Assembly: GCA_023257655.1 (NCBI GenBank)
Contig: JALRBQ010000063.1
Span: 1 to 42,787, forward strand
Direction: 5' to 3'
DNA length: 42,787 bases
From: Pseudomonadales bacterium
GTDB taxonomy: Bacteria; Pseudomonadota; Gammaproteobacteria; Pseudomonadales; Pseudohongiellaceae
The position numbers and the translations under genes were made by a program. Every line of letters begins with the position of its first letter. Position 1 is the first letter of the stretch. Of this stretch, positions 32,761 through 42,240 are shown one piece after another. The notes below the pieces were generated by a model that ran no database searches, was not told where the DNA came from, and was given only the letters and a program-made list of their open reading frames with translations.

Positions 32761-33288
32761 TCACAGATTGCGCCGCCCGTTTCCGCGATAACGCATAGCC
32801 ACATTACAACGCTGATAGAGTGGGCCGTATTTCTGCATGATTTCGGCGTCATCCACAAAGCCATACTTGTAGTACAGGTGAATAGCTGCCTCACAGATTT
32901 TATTGGTGAGCAGGAACAGGTTCTCGATGCCCATCTCCTCAGCTACCCGAATTACCTCAGTCATCAGCGCGTCCCCAGCCTTGAGACCCCGTGCTTTTTC
33001 GGTGACCCCCATTTTGGTCAACTCGTAGGTACGCTCGCCTTTCTTCAGCAAGGCACAGGTGCCGACGACCCCGCGCTCGGCATGGCTCGCAAAGAAGATG
33101 CGGCCGCCATTGTTGATGATCAGTTCCTCGGCGTTCTGCAACACCTTGCGATCGGTGTCTTCGAGTTCAAACATGGCGCCGATCCATTCCTGATTAATCG
33201 CGACAAACCAGGGTAACAATTCGCGGGAATACGGCTGGATCGCGACCAGGGACTCGGCAGAGTGAGGGGAATTGGTGGTGTCGTGCAT
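32761..33288 (-). CDS. GNAT-family N-acetyltransferase
   Basis: 175 residues from the ATG at 33288 (AGGAAG seven bases upstream); the frame is open further but that start fits best. Core motifs include GVVGTCALLKKGERTYELTKMGVTEKARGLKAGDALMTEVIRVAEEMG, with the R/Q-x-x-G-x-G/A acetyl-CoA loop as RGLKAG, and ALYYKYGF-like HLYYKYGFVDD at the end. Substrate not predictable. It converges on the P460-like gene. Confidence 0.88.
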   Translation of the reverse strand: MHDTTNSPHSAESLVAIQPYSRELLPWFVAINQEWIGAMFELEDTDRKVLQNAEELIINNGGRIFFASHAERGVVGTCALLKKGERTYELTKMGVTEKARGLKAGDALMTEVIRVAEEMGIENLFLLTNKICEAAIHLYYKYGFVDDAEIMQKYGPLYQRCNVAMRYRGNGRRNL

Positions 33289-33403
33289 AAGCGCTTCCTG
33301 ATGGGGTCGTACCGTGAATCCTCGCTTCTTGCATCGCGACCACGGCTGTTTTACCTTTGGGACCAAGTTACCGAATCCAGGGGCGAAAAACCATCCAGAT
33401 GCA

Positions 33404-33433
33404 ATGACTTCTCAAACAGGCGTTTGTTATAGT
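33404..33433 (+). promoter_or_regulatory. Possible promoter of the cutinase-like gene
   Basis: ATGACT (33404-33409) and TATAGT (33428-33433) are 18 bp apart and lie 54 bp before the start codon at 33488. The -35 match is weak. Confidence 0.4.
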
Positions 33434-33487
33434 TACCGTGTCTGAATGCACCTGATGAACCATACCGATAATAACAGAGGTGATCAC

Positions 33488-34420
33488 ATGCTTGCTGTAA
33501 CTACGAAATTCCGGGCCCAGTTCCCCGCCCTGCTCTCCCTGCTCCTGCTTGTGGGCATCAGCCTGACTGCAAGCCAGAACACCCTGGCGCAGGATGATGA
33601 CCCCGGACGATATCGACCTCAGGGTCGACAAATTGCCCAGGCCGTAGGCCGCGAGTTCAGCGAAACCCTCTATGAGGTTCGCATCTATGATCCGGCTCCC
33701 GCTGTCGCTGGCTTTTCCAAAGCGACGATCTTCTATCCCCTGACCCTCAGCTTTTCTCCTCCCTATGCGGCCGTAGTGCTGGTACCGGGCTATCGCGCCA
33801 GCCAGGAGAATTATGACTGGTGGGGACCGGCCCTGGCCTCTCTGGGTATGGCTGTCATGATTATCGATACCAATGCCCCTGACGATGCCTTCGAGGCCCG
33901 CAAACAGGCACATATCGCCGCAGTGGACTTCATCAAGGCTGAAAGCCTGAAGGCTGACAGTCCGATCAAGGGCCGCATCGATCCTAACAAAATCGCTATC
34001 ATGGGCCACTCCCTTGGAGGGGGCGCAGCGCTAGCCGCGGCGGTCGAGTTGGGCGACCAGATCAAGGCGGTCATACCTTTGCTGCCTTATTGCTGTGAAT
34101 TGGGTCAATCGTTCAGCGGTAATTATGCCAACCTGAGTGTTCCGACCTTGATCTTTGCCAGTGCCGAGGACACTGTGGCTGCCCCCGACAAACACGCCCG
34201 CGCCCTCTTTGATTCGATCAATGCCGGTACCCCCCGCGCCTATGTGGAATTCGCCCATGGCAACCACAACATGGCGTCGAACAGCGGCGAAGACTTGATG
34301 GCGATGGGTCGACTGGCGCTGGCATGGATCAAGCTTAATGCCGATGGGAAGTCAAACTTCACCGTTGCCTTCACTGAGCACGACGCAGAGAAATTTTCGC
34401 GTTTCGACTATCAGCCCTGA
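33488..34420 (+). CDS. Secreted PET-hydrolase/cutinase-like esterase
   Basis: 310 residues from the ATG at 33488 (GAGGTG five bases upstream). The signal peptide ends near TLAQD. The alpha/beta-hydrolase core matches the polyesterase/cutinase family that includes Ideonella PETase: VPGYRASQENYDWWGPALASLGM (oxyanion Tyr102), GHSLGGG (nucleophile Ser175), VPTLIFASAEDTVA (Asp228) and GNHNMASN (His260). The residue before the nucleophile is His as in actinobacterial cutinases (Trp in Ideonella). The Trp that lines the subsite near the catalytic centre in PETase is Tyr201 here. The extra PETase disulfide is not evident. Natural substrate is probably a polyester or lipid ester. Confidence 0.85.
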   Translation: MLAVTTKFRAQFPALLSLLLLVGISLTASQNTLAQDDDPGRYRPQGRQIAQAVGREFSETLYEVRIYDPAPAVAGFSKATIFYPLTLSFSPPYAAVVLVPGYRASQENYDWWGPALASLGMAVMIIDTNAPDDAFEARKQAHIAAVDFIKAESLKADSPIKGRIDPNKIAIMGHSLGGGAALAAAVELGDQIKAVIPLLPYCCELGQSFSGNYANLSVPTLIFASAEDTVAAPDKHARALFDSINAGTPRAYVEFAHGNHNMASNSGEDLMAMGRLALAWIKLNADGKSNFTVAFTEHDAEKFSRFDYQP

Positions 34421-34927
34421 TTGCATACCGACCGCAGCGGCGCCCACGGCGCCACTGCGATCGCAATATCCCTACTGCCTGCCCGGGCAACATGACTGAC
34501 CAGATTGCAATTGCGCTGATGCAAGCCGGATTAAACTCAAGCTTTGCTTGCGTCACATGGCTTCTATGGTTAGACAGCTACTTCTTTTAGATAGATTCTT
34601 CTGTTCGTTAGATAGATTCTTCTGTTAGACAGCTACCAGGGTTAGTTAGCGTGTCCTGCGCCGGCTATTCTAAAGATCAACTCGCGGCGCACCAAGATGG
34701 ACCGGCGCAAACTTCTCGCATAAACAATCGGTACTCACTGAATAGAATCACAAGCAGAGAGAGAGTGTGTGTGTAGCTGCGCCGGCATTTAGTGTGCATC
34801 CCTGCGAGCGAATAGTGCCTACCGGCGAATGCTGCATACGGTAAATGCCGCGTGTTGCCCTGAATCACAGCACGCGACGCCACGCAAGTGACGTCGGACA
34901 GAAGCCGCGAATCAGTGCATGCAGGAA
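34421..34927. other. Non-coding stretch with hairpin, repeats and a microsatellite
   Basis: 507 bp without a supported gene. It contains the hairpin GGCGCC-CAC-GGCGCC framed by GCAG/CTGC (34434-34458), which may end the esterase transcript although no T-run follows; the nested direct repeats at 34569-34636; and a short AG/GT dinucleotide tract near 34755-34773. The remainder shows nothing recognisable. Confidence 0.6.
34569..34636 (+). repeat. Nested direct repeats downstream of the esterase gene
   Basis: GTTAGACAGCTAC occurs at 34569-34581 and 34624-34636. Between them TTAGATAGATTCTTCTGTT occurs twice, at 34587-34605 and 34608-34626, overlapping the second outer copy. All four share a TTAGA(C/T)AG core, so the block is a degenerate tandem duplication. 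Confidence 0.8.
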
Positions 34928-36373
34928 TTAATCGCGGAACTGGTAGAAGGCGCGAGAAGCGCGATAGAGGCTGTAGACGTCGACCTTGGAGCTCACCGCA
35001 TAGGGTGTGTGAATCGATAGCAAGGGCACGCCGAAATCGATTACCTCAATATTCTGGGAAGAGAATTCACCACCGATCGTTCCACCGCCAGCCGCACCTA
35101 CTTTGTAGGTAATGGTCTGCCAGGGTATCTCGGCATTATCCAGTAGCGCACGCGTCCATGCGGTGAATTCCGAATTGGGGTTATTGCCCTGCCCGTACAG
35201 TTTCAGATTGACGCCGTAGCCGAGTTTCGGCGCATTACCGAGTTCCCACGCACCGGGATTCATCGGATTTACGCCAGGATTCACATCGATCGAGATGAAC
35301 CGGGTGTTACGCAGTGTTGCGCGCAACACCGGCTCGCGGTAATCAGCACCAAGTTGCGAATAGAGCAGACGGGAAACCAGATCGCCGAAATAGTCTGAAC
35401 CCGCGCCCGTGTTGTTACGATTGCCAACTTCCTCGTTGTCGACGAGGTAAGCCATCGTGGTTTTTTGCGGGCGCGCCACCTCCGAAATGGCTCGCATCGC
35501 GGCATAGGACGCCAGCCGGTCATCCTGCCCATACGCGGCAATCAAGCCGCGATCGAAACCCATGTCCCGCGGCGCATCCGCAGGTACCAGCGACAATTCG
35601 GCTGACACCAGATCGGCGCGGGTGACTCCGTACTGATTCTGCAGATAGGCTAGCACCTGATCGACAACATTCTTGCCTTCGGCATCGGGGATGTGCGCGA
35701 CAATGGGGTCCATGTCTTCGGGCCCGAGGAACGCCGACAGGGTTTTCGAACCACGATCTCGATCCACGTGCGGCGAGAGCTCGGCAATCATGAAGATCGG
35801 ATCGTTCGGATCGAGCCCGATGGACAGATTGATCGTGCTGCCATCTTTGCGATCGATACGACCCATCAGCGCCAGCGGCAGATTGGTCCACTGATGGTAT
35901 TTGAGTCCGCCGTGGAAATTGGTCTGGAACAGGGCAAACTCACTCTTCTCATACAAGGGCCTTCCCTTCAGTTCAAATCGCGGCGAATCGATGTGAGATC
36001 CGATCACGTGCAAGCCATTCTGCAGTGGTTCTTCCCCTATCACTATGAGCGAGATCGTGCGGTCGCGATTGACCTCATACAGCCGGGAGCCAGGTGTCAG
36101 CGGTGTCGTGTCAGTGAGTGGCTGGAATCCATTCGCCTCGGCGTAGGCAATCGCCTCACTAACGAAACTGAGTTCGGTGCGTGCACGATTGATGAATGCC
36201 TTATATTCCTCGGCAAAGGCGAAGACCGCATCGCGTTCCGCGTCGCTCATTCCAACCCAGGAAGACTGACAGTCCAAACCATCGATACAGTCATCCGTGG
36301 TCTGGGCCGATGCCGTCAGAACAGTCATCATCAGGAACAGTGAAAATGGGACCAGCGTCGCAGGGATTTTCAT
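34928..36373 (-). CDS. Exported M18-family aspartyl aminopeptidase
   Basis: 481 residues with a signal peptide (LMMTVLTASAQ). M18 motifs are visible: GSHIDSPR (His127, Asp129), GQDDRLASYAA, VDNEEVGN (Glu-Glu) and a C-terminal LLSIHTPYAV with the last zinc His. Fold length and order match the dodecameric M18 peptidases that remove N-terminal Asp or Glu, but M18 enzymes are usually cytosolic or vacuolar, so export is unusual. It is followed on the same strand by no gene for 500 bp and preceded by the dehydratase at 36434. Confidence 0.88.
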   Translation of the reverse strand: MKIPATLVPFSLFLMMTVLTASAQTTDDCIDGLDCQSSWVGMSDAERDAVFAFAEEYKAFINRARTELSFVSEAIAYAEANGFQPLTDTTPLTPGSRLYEVNRDRTISLIVIGEEPLQNGLHVIGSHIDSPRFELKGRPLYEKSEFALFQTNFHGGLKYHQWTNLPLALMGRIDRKDGSTINLSIGLDPNDPIFMIAELSPHVDRDRGSKTLSAFLGPEDMDPIVAHIPDAEGKNVVDQVLAYLQNQYGVTRADLVSAELSLVPADAPRDMGFDRGLIAAYGQDDRLASYAAMRAISEVARPQKTTMAYLVDNEEVGNRNNTGAGSDYFGDLVSRLLYSQLGADYREPVLRATLRNTRFISIDVNPGVNPMNPGAWELGNAPKLGYGVNLKLYGQGNNPNSEFTAWTRALLDNAEIPWQTITYKVGAAGGGTIGGEFSSQNIEVIDFGVPLLSIHTPYAVSSKVDVYSLYRASRAFYQFRD

Positions 36374-36433
36374 AATGGGCCTTTTCGTTTGAATTCAGTG
36401 GCGCTGCGTATCGGCACGCAGACTCGCAGTTTC

Positions 36434-37420
36434 TTACGGTGATGGGTATTTTTCAAGGCAGGCACACAGGGTATGGCGATCAATATTACCACCGGAGAGA
36501 ATGATCGCTGCGGTGCTGACTTTGCTTTTGGGCAACTTGCCAGCCAGCAACGCCGCGAGCGCAACGACACCACCCGGTTCGATCACCAGCTTGAGATAAC
36601 GCCAGGCAAAACTGACGGCGTGTGCAATCTCGGCTTCGGTCACCACGAGAAAATCATCGACGGTCCGACTGTTGATACCCCAGGTGATTTCACCGGGCAT
36701 CGTCGCCATCAAGGCGTCGCAACTCGTCCCTGCGACAGGTTTGATTCGGATAAGCTCACCCGCTTGCCTTGAGAGAGCATGATCATCGTAATGCTCAGGC
36801 TCAACACCATAGACGCGGGAACTGCTACGAATACCCTTGACTGCAGTTGAAACCCCACTCAGCAGGCCGCCGCCACCACAGGGACTCAACACGCAATCCG
36901 GCCATTGCTGCAATTCTTCAAGCTGTTCCATCAGCTCCAGCCCGCAGGTGCCCTGTCCGGCGATCACATCGACATCATCGAACGCAGGCACCAGTGTTGC
37001 CCCGCTGCTGGCGGCAATGTCAGCCGCAATTTCTTCACGGGACTCGGTGTGTCGATCGTAGAAGCGAATGCTTGCTCCGAGCGCGGCGGTTCCTTCCTTC
37101 TTGATCTCCGGGGCATCCGATGGCATCACGATGGTTGCCTGCATTCCCAGCAATTGCGCGGCATAAGCGACGCCCTGGGCATGATTCCCGGAAGAGAACG
37201 CGACGACGCCCTGTGCGCGCTGGCGCGAGTCGAGCTGCACCAGACGGTTATAGGCTCCGCGAAACTTGAAGGCGCCGATATGCTGAAGATTTTCAGGTTT
37301 GATAAATACGCGCAAACCTACTCGCGCATCAAGTGCTGCATTGTTGAGTATTGGGGTACGCACTGCAACGTCTTGTAAGCGGCGAGCTGCGCGTTGAATG
37401 TCTTTGAGGTCAACACTCAT
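36434..37420 (-). CDS. Threonine/serine dehydratase, PLP fold type II
   Basis: 328 residues. PLP-lysine Lys52 lies in GAFKFRGA. The substrate loop is SSGNHAQG and the phosphate loop is CGGGGLLSG. It lacks the C-terminal ACT-like regulatory domain of biosynthetic threonine deaminase, which places it with catabolic TdcB-like enzymes or with serine racemases. The start overlaps the stop of der by four bases (ATGA), so it is co-transcribed at the end of the der operon. Confidence 0.9.
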   Translation of the reverse strand: MSVDLKDIQRAARRLQDVAVRTPILNNAALDARVGLRVFIKPENLQHIGAFKFRGAYNRLVQLDSRQRAQGVVAFSSGNHAQGVAYAAQLLGMQATIVMPSDAPEIKKEGTAALGASIRFYDRHTESREEIAADIAASSGATLVPAFDDVDVIAGQGTCGLELMEQLEELQQWPDCVLSPCGGGGLLSGVSTAVKGIRSSSRVYGVEPEHYDDHALSRQAGELIRIKPVAGTSCDALMATMPGEITWGINSRTVDDFLVVTEAEIAHAVSFAWRYLKLVIEPGGVVALAALLAGKLPKSKVSTAAIILSGGNIDRHTLCACLEKYPSP

Positions 37421-38829
37421 GAGTCCTGCTGACCTCCAGCTTTCTTGTTGCGCACCAGGCGTCGTTTACGGGCGACCTGTCGTTGATTCAAGTTCTCCTC
37501 GCCTTTGATGAAGGGATTGTCATCGCTGCGCAGCTCGATCCTGATAGGCGTGCCCTCCATACGCAAGGCTTTGAGGAAGGATTTTTCCAGGTAACGCACA
37601 TAGTGCGCCGGCAACTTCTCTGTTTGCTTGCCATGGATGACGATGATCGGTGGGTTTTGGCCTCCGGCATGCGCATAGCGCAATTTGATGCGACGACCAT
37701 TGACAGTCGGAGGCGCGTGGTCCTTGACGATATCCTCAAGCAACTTGGTGACGCGATTCGTCGTTAGCGGCATACGGGCCGAGTCGAAGGCGGCGTGGAT
37801 CGATTTGTACAGATCACCGACACCGGTGCCATGCAAGGCCGAGATGAAATGGATTTTGGCAAAATCGACAAACATGAAGCGACGGCGAATCTCGGTGCGG
37901 ACAAATTCCTTCGCCTCGTGCTCCATGCCATCCCATTTATTGAGCGCAATGACCAACGCACGTCCAGTCTCAACTACGTAACCCAGCAAATGCAGATCTT
38001 GTTCGACAATGCCTGCGCGTGCGTCAGCGACAAGCACCACGACATGCGCATCCTTGATCGACTGCAATGATTTTACGACTGAAAATTTCTCGGCAGTTTC
38101 ATGTGTGCGCCCCCGCTTGCGAATCCCCGCGGTGTCGATAAGGGTGTAGCGCTTGCCATGGCGCTCGAAGGGAATGTAGACGCTATCGCGAGTGGTTCCG
38201 GGCTGATCGTAAACAACCACGCGATCTTCTCCGAGCATGCGATTGACGAGCGTCGACTTGCCGACGTTGGGGCGCCCGGCGATGGCAATCTTGATACCCG
38301 AATCTTCGTCAGCGAGCGCGTGATCATTCTCGTCATCGGCCTCGAAGCCTTCGAGAACGCGAGTCAGCAACTGGCGGACACCCCGTCCCTGTGTGGCTGT
38401 GATCGGAAACAGATCTGCCATGCCGAGTTTGTAGAAATCCGCCATGGCTTGATCGGGGTCGAGACCATCGATCTTGTTGACGACGAGGAAGGCGTTCTTG
38501 TTGTTCTTGCGCAGATGATCCACGATCTTGTGATCATCCGGCGTCAGGCCATCCTGCGCATCGACCAGAAGCAGACAGATATCTGCCTCATCGATAGCGA
38601 GCAGCGACTGTGCCGCCATCTCGGCATCGATACCCTCTTCGCGACCGGTGATACCGCCAGTATCGATAGCGATGAAAGTCTTCTTGTCGTGCTTGCCCTC
38701 TCCGTATTGACGATCACGGGTGAGTCCGGGAATATTCGCCACAAGCGCATCCCGACTCTGGGTCAGACGATTGAACAAGGTAGATTTACCGACGTTGGGA
38801 CGACCAACGAGGGCGATGACTGGTCTCAT
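37417..38829 (-). CDS. der: GTPase Der (EngA), ribosome assembly
   Basis: 470 residues with the two tandem GTPase domains diagnostic of Der: GRPNVGKST at 9-17 and again at 185-193, the switch PGLTRDR / PGTTRDS, DTGG/DTAG and NKxD (NKID, NKWD) motifs. The C-terminal KH-like domain includes [11 protein letters not shown] and [15 protein letters not shown]. It acts in 50S subunit assembly. The gene follows bamB by 18 bp. Confidence 0.98.
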   Translation of the reverse strand: MRPVIALVGRPNVGKSTLFNRLTQSRDALVANIPGLTRDRQYGEGKHDKKTFIAIDTGGITGREEGIDAEMAAQSLLAIDEADICLLLVDAQDGLTPDDHKIVDHLRKNNKNAFLVVNKIDGLDPDQAMADFYKLGMADLFPITATQGRGVRQLLTRVLEGFEADDENDHALADEDSGIKIAIAGRPNVGKSTLVNRMLGEDRVVVYDQPGTTRDSVYIPFERHGKRYTLIDTAGIRKRGRTHETAEKFSVVKSLQSIKDAHVVVLVADARAGIVEQDLHLLGYVVETGRALVIALNKWDGMEHEAKEFVRTEIRRRFMFVDFAKIHFISALHGTGVGDLYKSIHAAFDSARMPLTTNRVTKLLEDIVKDHAPPTVNGRRIKLRYAHAGGQNPPIIVIHGKQTEKLPAHYVRYLEKSFLKALRMEGTPIRIELRSDDNPFIKGEENLNQRQVARKRRLVRNKKAGGQQDS

Positions 38830-38847
38830 ATTGAAAACCTGTGGTGT

Positions 38848-40077
38848 CTAGCGAGTAACCTGCCGCGCCGTGAAAGCAGCAAGCCGACCGCTGTTGCCGT
38901 ACACGAAGAGCTTTCCGTTTCGGGTAATGAGATCGGCACGCACACCATCATTATCGACGCGAACCCGGCCGACGATCCGGCCATCGACTTGTGACAACAG
39001 GTGCACATAGCCTTCAAAATCGGCAACAGCAATATAGTTACCGAAGGCTACCGGAGCGGTCAGCTCGCGGTATTCGAGATCGTCATTTTCCCAGACGATA
39101 TCCTCGCTGTTGTTGCGAATCGCCACAATGTGACCGGTATCACTCGCGTAATAGATGTTTCCGAAACCCTGCGTGATGCCGTGATAGCTCGATGCTTCCA
39201 TGCCCCAAACGATGCGACCGGAATCGAGGTCAAAGGCCATCAGATTGCCATGGTAACTGGCGGCAAATACGCGTCCGCCATCCAGCAACAGATCGCCATC
39301 GACATCGATGACACGATCGATATCATATTCGCCCTCGGGAATCGCGACTCGCTCTTCCCAGCGCCAGACGCCATTGGCCGCCGCAACGGATACGAGTGTG
39401 CCATTGCTGAATCCGGCAATTACCGAACCATTCGGGGCGATGAGTGGCTTGCTCGTACCACGCAAGGTCAGCGCAGGTAGCGTGGCTTCATAGATCCAGC
39501 GGTTCTCGCCATCTTCGGCATCCAATGCGACCAGCTTGTCGTCCACGGTTTGGGAAACTACGATATCACCATTGGTTTGCGGGGCGGAAAGCACCTCACT
39601 TGAAACCAGTTTGCGCCACCTCTCCTCACCCGTAAATTGGTCGAGCACGAGCACTTCGGCGTCCTTGGTTCCGAGCATTACGAGGCCATTGCCGGCACCG
39701 ACACCACCAGTCAGGGTGATTCGCAACCGATTGTTCCACACTTCCCTGCCGCTATCAGCCTCGATGGCGACGACATTGCCGCTCTCACTGGCGGCGTATA
39801 CCACACCACCGTTCAAGGCTGGCGTCAGCTTTGTATAGGTTTTGCCCTGTCCATTGCCGACACTGACACTCCAATCTCTATCCAGAACAACTTCGCGCTG
39901 AATGTCTACCAGTTGCTTCGGCTCATTAACCTCATCGTCGCCAAACCAGTTCATCGGATTCAGTTGTGCGCAGGCGCCCAGCAAGAATGAAAGCGCAGTG
40001 ATTACACTAACACGCAGTATTCGGTGATGGCGCTGTGACGCGGACAGGCTTTGCGGTGACTTCAAGTGGACTCTCAT
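38848..40077 (-). CDS. bamB: Outer-membrane assembly lipoprotein BamB
   Basis: 409 residues with a lipobox LLGAC (lipidated Cys36) and an eight-bladed beta-propeller of PQQ-like repeats (GNVVAIEADSGREVW, AEVLVLDQFTGEERW and others). BamB is the scaffold of the BAM complex in the outer-membrane inner leaflet. The yfgM-bamB-der order is the canonical gammaproteobacterial arrangement. It has no PQQ-binding catalytic residues, so it is not one of the dehydrogenases. Confidence 0.95.
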   Translation of the reverse strand: MRVHLKSPQSLSASQRHHRILRVSVITALSFLLGACAQLNPMNWFGDDEVNEPKQLVDIQREVVLDRDWSVSVGNGQGKTYTKLTPALNGGVVYAASESGNVVAIEADSGREVWNNRLRITLTGGVGAGNGLVMLGTKDAEVLVLDQFTGEERWRKLVSSEVLSAPQTNGDIVVSQTVDDKLVALDAEDGENRWIYEATLPALTLRGTSKPLIAPNGSVIAGFSNGTLVSVAAANGVWRWEERVAIPEGEYDIDRVIDVDGDLLLDGGRVFAASYHGNLMAFDLDSGRIVWGMEASSYHGITQGFGNIYYASDTGHIVAIRNNSEDIVWENDDLEYRELTAPVAFGNYIAVADFEGYVHLLSQVDGRIVGRVRVDNDGVRADLITRNGKLFVYGNSGRLAAFTARQVTR

Positions 40078-40112
40078 TGCGATACAAGTTTACCGTTCGG
40101 TGATCACGCGCT

Positions 40113-40781
40113 TCAGGTTTCGTCGGCGAGTTCGGCCAGTTTCATGCGCAAGGCCTCACTGTTCGAACCGGCTTGCTGGGCTGCTTCATAGGCTTCCCGA
40201 GCATCTTCTGCACGCCCCATAGCATTGTAAACATCACCGCGCAATTCATCGAACGCAGGCGCGAAGGTCTTGGGATCGATGCCATTGACCAGTGTCAGCA
40301 CGCGCTCATGCTCGCCCTTGGCAAGCAACACCCGACCCAGGCGCAGATTCGTTGTCAGTAACAGACCATCATCAGTCTGCTTCAGGATGCCTGTCTTGGC
40401 GTTATCCAATATCCACTGTAATGAGGCCTCAGCCGCATCCAGATCGTTGTCACGCACGTGTTGCTGTGCGGCAAACAGAGCGGCAAACATGGCATACACT
40501 GAATTGCTATACTCAGTCTGCAGCTCGTCGGCTGCTTCGAGTATGCGACGACTGCTGGAGGCACTGATCGGCACACCGGGTTCAGTGTTCACGAGTGTGA
40601 GAATTTCCTCATACAGGTCGGAGGCTGCCTCGGCCTTATCCAGTCGAGCGTTCTGCCACAGCAACCAGCCGGTGTAGCCGGCAAATACGACGATGACGAG
40701 CACAACCAGTTGCTTGCCATTCTCCTTCCACCACCGTTTCAGGGACTCAATGGTTTCTTCTTCTGCCGCGTGTAACGCCAC
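40113..40781 (-). CDS. yfgM: YfgM family, membrane-anchored TPR protein
   Basis: 222 residues. EETIESLKRWWKENGKQLVVLVIVVFAGYTGWLLW gives one membrane helix (about 22-42), and the periplasmic part contains TPR-like helices (LDAAEASLQWILDNAKT, LRLGRVLLAKGEHERVL). YfgM interacts with the Sec translocon and periplasmic chaperones in E. coli. It lies between hisS and bamB as in other gammaproteobacteria; 157 bp separate it from hisS. Confidence 0.92.
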   Translation of the reverse strand: MALHAAEEETIESLKRWWKENGKQLVVLVIVVFAGYTGWLLWQNARLDKAEAASDLYEEILTLVNTEPGVPISASSSRRILEAADELQTEYSNSVYAMFAALFAAQQHVRDNDLDAAEASLQWILDNAKTGILKQTDDGLLLTTNLRLGRVLLAKGEHERVLTLVNGIDPKTFAPAFDELRGDVYNAMGRAEDAREAYEAAQQAGSNSEALRMKLAELADET

Positions 40782-40938
40782 GACTCTCTCCTCTGCCTTG
40801 CTTGCAGTTAATTCTGATCAACTATCGGGTGATTGGTTCCGATCACGGGCGAATTTTGTCACCACGGCGGAATCGTTAAATTTACGAGGGGCTAATTCTA
40901 CCTGTTTGTTGTGCGGCTGGCACGGCTGTTTGCATCTA

Positions 40939-42240
40939 TCACGCTGAAATACTGAGAAATTCACCGACTTTTGCGACGACAGAGTCGATATCTGTCGTTT
41001 CGGATTGCCCGCTATCATCCAGGCGCCGGAGTTTGACCGTGTTCGGTGTCGCGCTGGTGTCGGCATCCTGTTCCAGAATGACGGCCAGCCGGGCGCCGCT
41101 GGCATATGCGCGCTTCAACTGGCTGTTATATTTGCCGCCGCCACAATGCCCGATAATGCCCAGATCCGGAAAGGCCGTTCGCAGGCTGCGGGCCAGAGCC
41201 AGGCCCTCGGCTACGACCCCTTCCCCCACGACTAATACATAAATATCAACAACTTGTAATGCCGAAGCCGGAATCAGGGACAGTGATTCCAGCATCAGCA
41301 CGAGGCGCTCGATGCCCATGGCAAAGCCGGCTGCCAAGGTCGGTTTGCCGCCCAGCTGCTCAACCAGGCCATCGTAGCGGCCGCCGCCACACACCGTGCC
41401 CTGGGCTCCCAACTCTTGCGTGACCCACTCGAAAACACAGTTGTTGTAGTAATCCAGTCCGCGCACCAGCCGTGGGTTTTCCTCAAAAGCGATCCCTGCC
41501 GCCGCCAGTAGAGCCTGTAATGCAGCGTAATGCGCCTTGCTCTCGTCACTCACGAAATCCGTGAGCAGGGGCGCCGAGGCCAGCAACGCCTGCATCTCTG
41601 GATTCTTGCTGTCCAGCACCCGCATCGGATTGCTGTGCATGCGATTGCGCGCATCGGTATCGAGCTGATCCACATGCTGTTCCAGGAACGCCGTGAGGGC
41701 TTTGGCGTAGCCTTGCCGGTCGGCGGCGCTGCCAATGTTATTGATTTGCAAGGTAATAAAGGGGGTCAGTCCCAGTTCCTGCCACAACAGGGCGCCAATC
41801 TGGATGACCTCGGCATCGATATCCGGCCCGGCCATGCCAAAGGCTTCGACACCGAACTGATGAAATTGACGATAGCGCCCTTTCTGCGGCCGCTCGTGAC
41901 GAAACATGGGCCCAAAATACCAGAGCCGTCGTGGGCCGTCGTACAAGAGGTTGTGTTCAATGGCGGCGCGCACGACAGCAGCCGTGTTTTCTGGCCGAAG
42001 CGTCAGGGCCTCACCGTTCAAGGCATCGTTAAAGCTATACATCTCTTTTTCAACGATGTCGGTTACTTCGCCAATTGCCCGCACAAAAACTGGCGTGGTT
42101 TCGACAATGGGAGTACGAATGGGCCTGTAGCCGTACTGACGAAAGACCTCGGACACCTTGGCCTCGACCAACTCCCATAGTTCTGCCTGCTCGGGCAGAA
42201 GGTCATTCATGCCCTTAACCGCTGAAAGTTTACTGCTCAT
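40939..42240 (-). CDS. hisS: Histidyl-tRNA synthetase
   Basis: 433 residues of a class II synthetase: [10 protein letters not shown], motif 2 [23 protein letters not shown], the histidine-specific [15 protein letters not shown] and motif 3 FAMGIERL. The C-terminal anticodon-binding domain follows ([20 protein letters not shown]). It overlaps the ispG stop by four bases (ATGA). Confidence 0.98.
   Translation of the reverse strand: MSSKLSAVKGMNDLLPEQAELWELVEAKVSEVFRQYGYRPIRTPIVETTPVFVRAIGEVTDIVEKEMYSFNDALNGEALTLRPENTAAVVRAAIEHNLLYDGPRRLWYFGPMFRHERPQKGRYRQFHQFGVEAFGMAGPDIDAEVIQIGALLWQELGLTPFITLQINNIGSAADRQGYAKALTAFLEQHVDQLDTDARNRMHSNPMRVLDSKNPEMQALLASAPLLTDFVSDESKAHYAALQALLAAAGIAFEENPRLVRGLDYYNNCVFEWVTQELGAQGTVCGGGRYDGLVEQLGGKPTLAAGFAMGIERLVLMLESLSLIPASALQVVDIYVLVVGEGVVAEGLALARSLRTAFPDLGIIGHCGGGKYNSQLKRAYASGARLAVILEQDADTSATPNTVKLRRLDDSGQSETTDIDSVVAKVGEFLSISA

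Noticed and set aside
38848-40077. A fourth PQQ dehydrogenase
   Set aside because: The propeller repeats belong to BamB: lipobox, length and operon context fit, and the PQQ catalytic Asp and metal ligands are absent.
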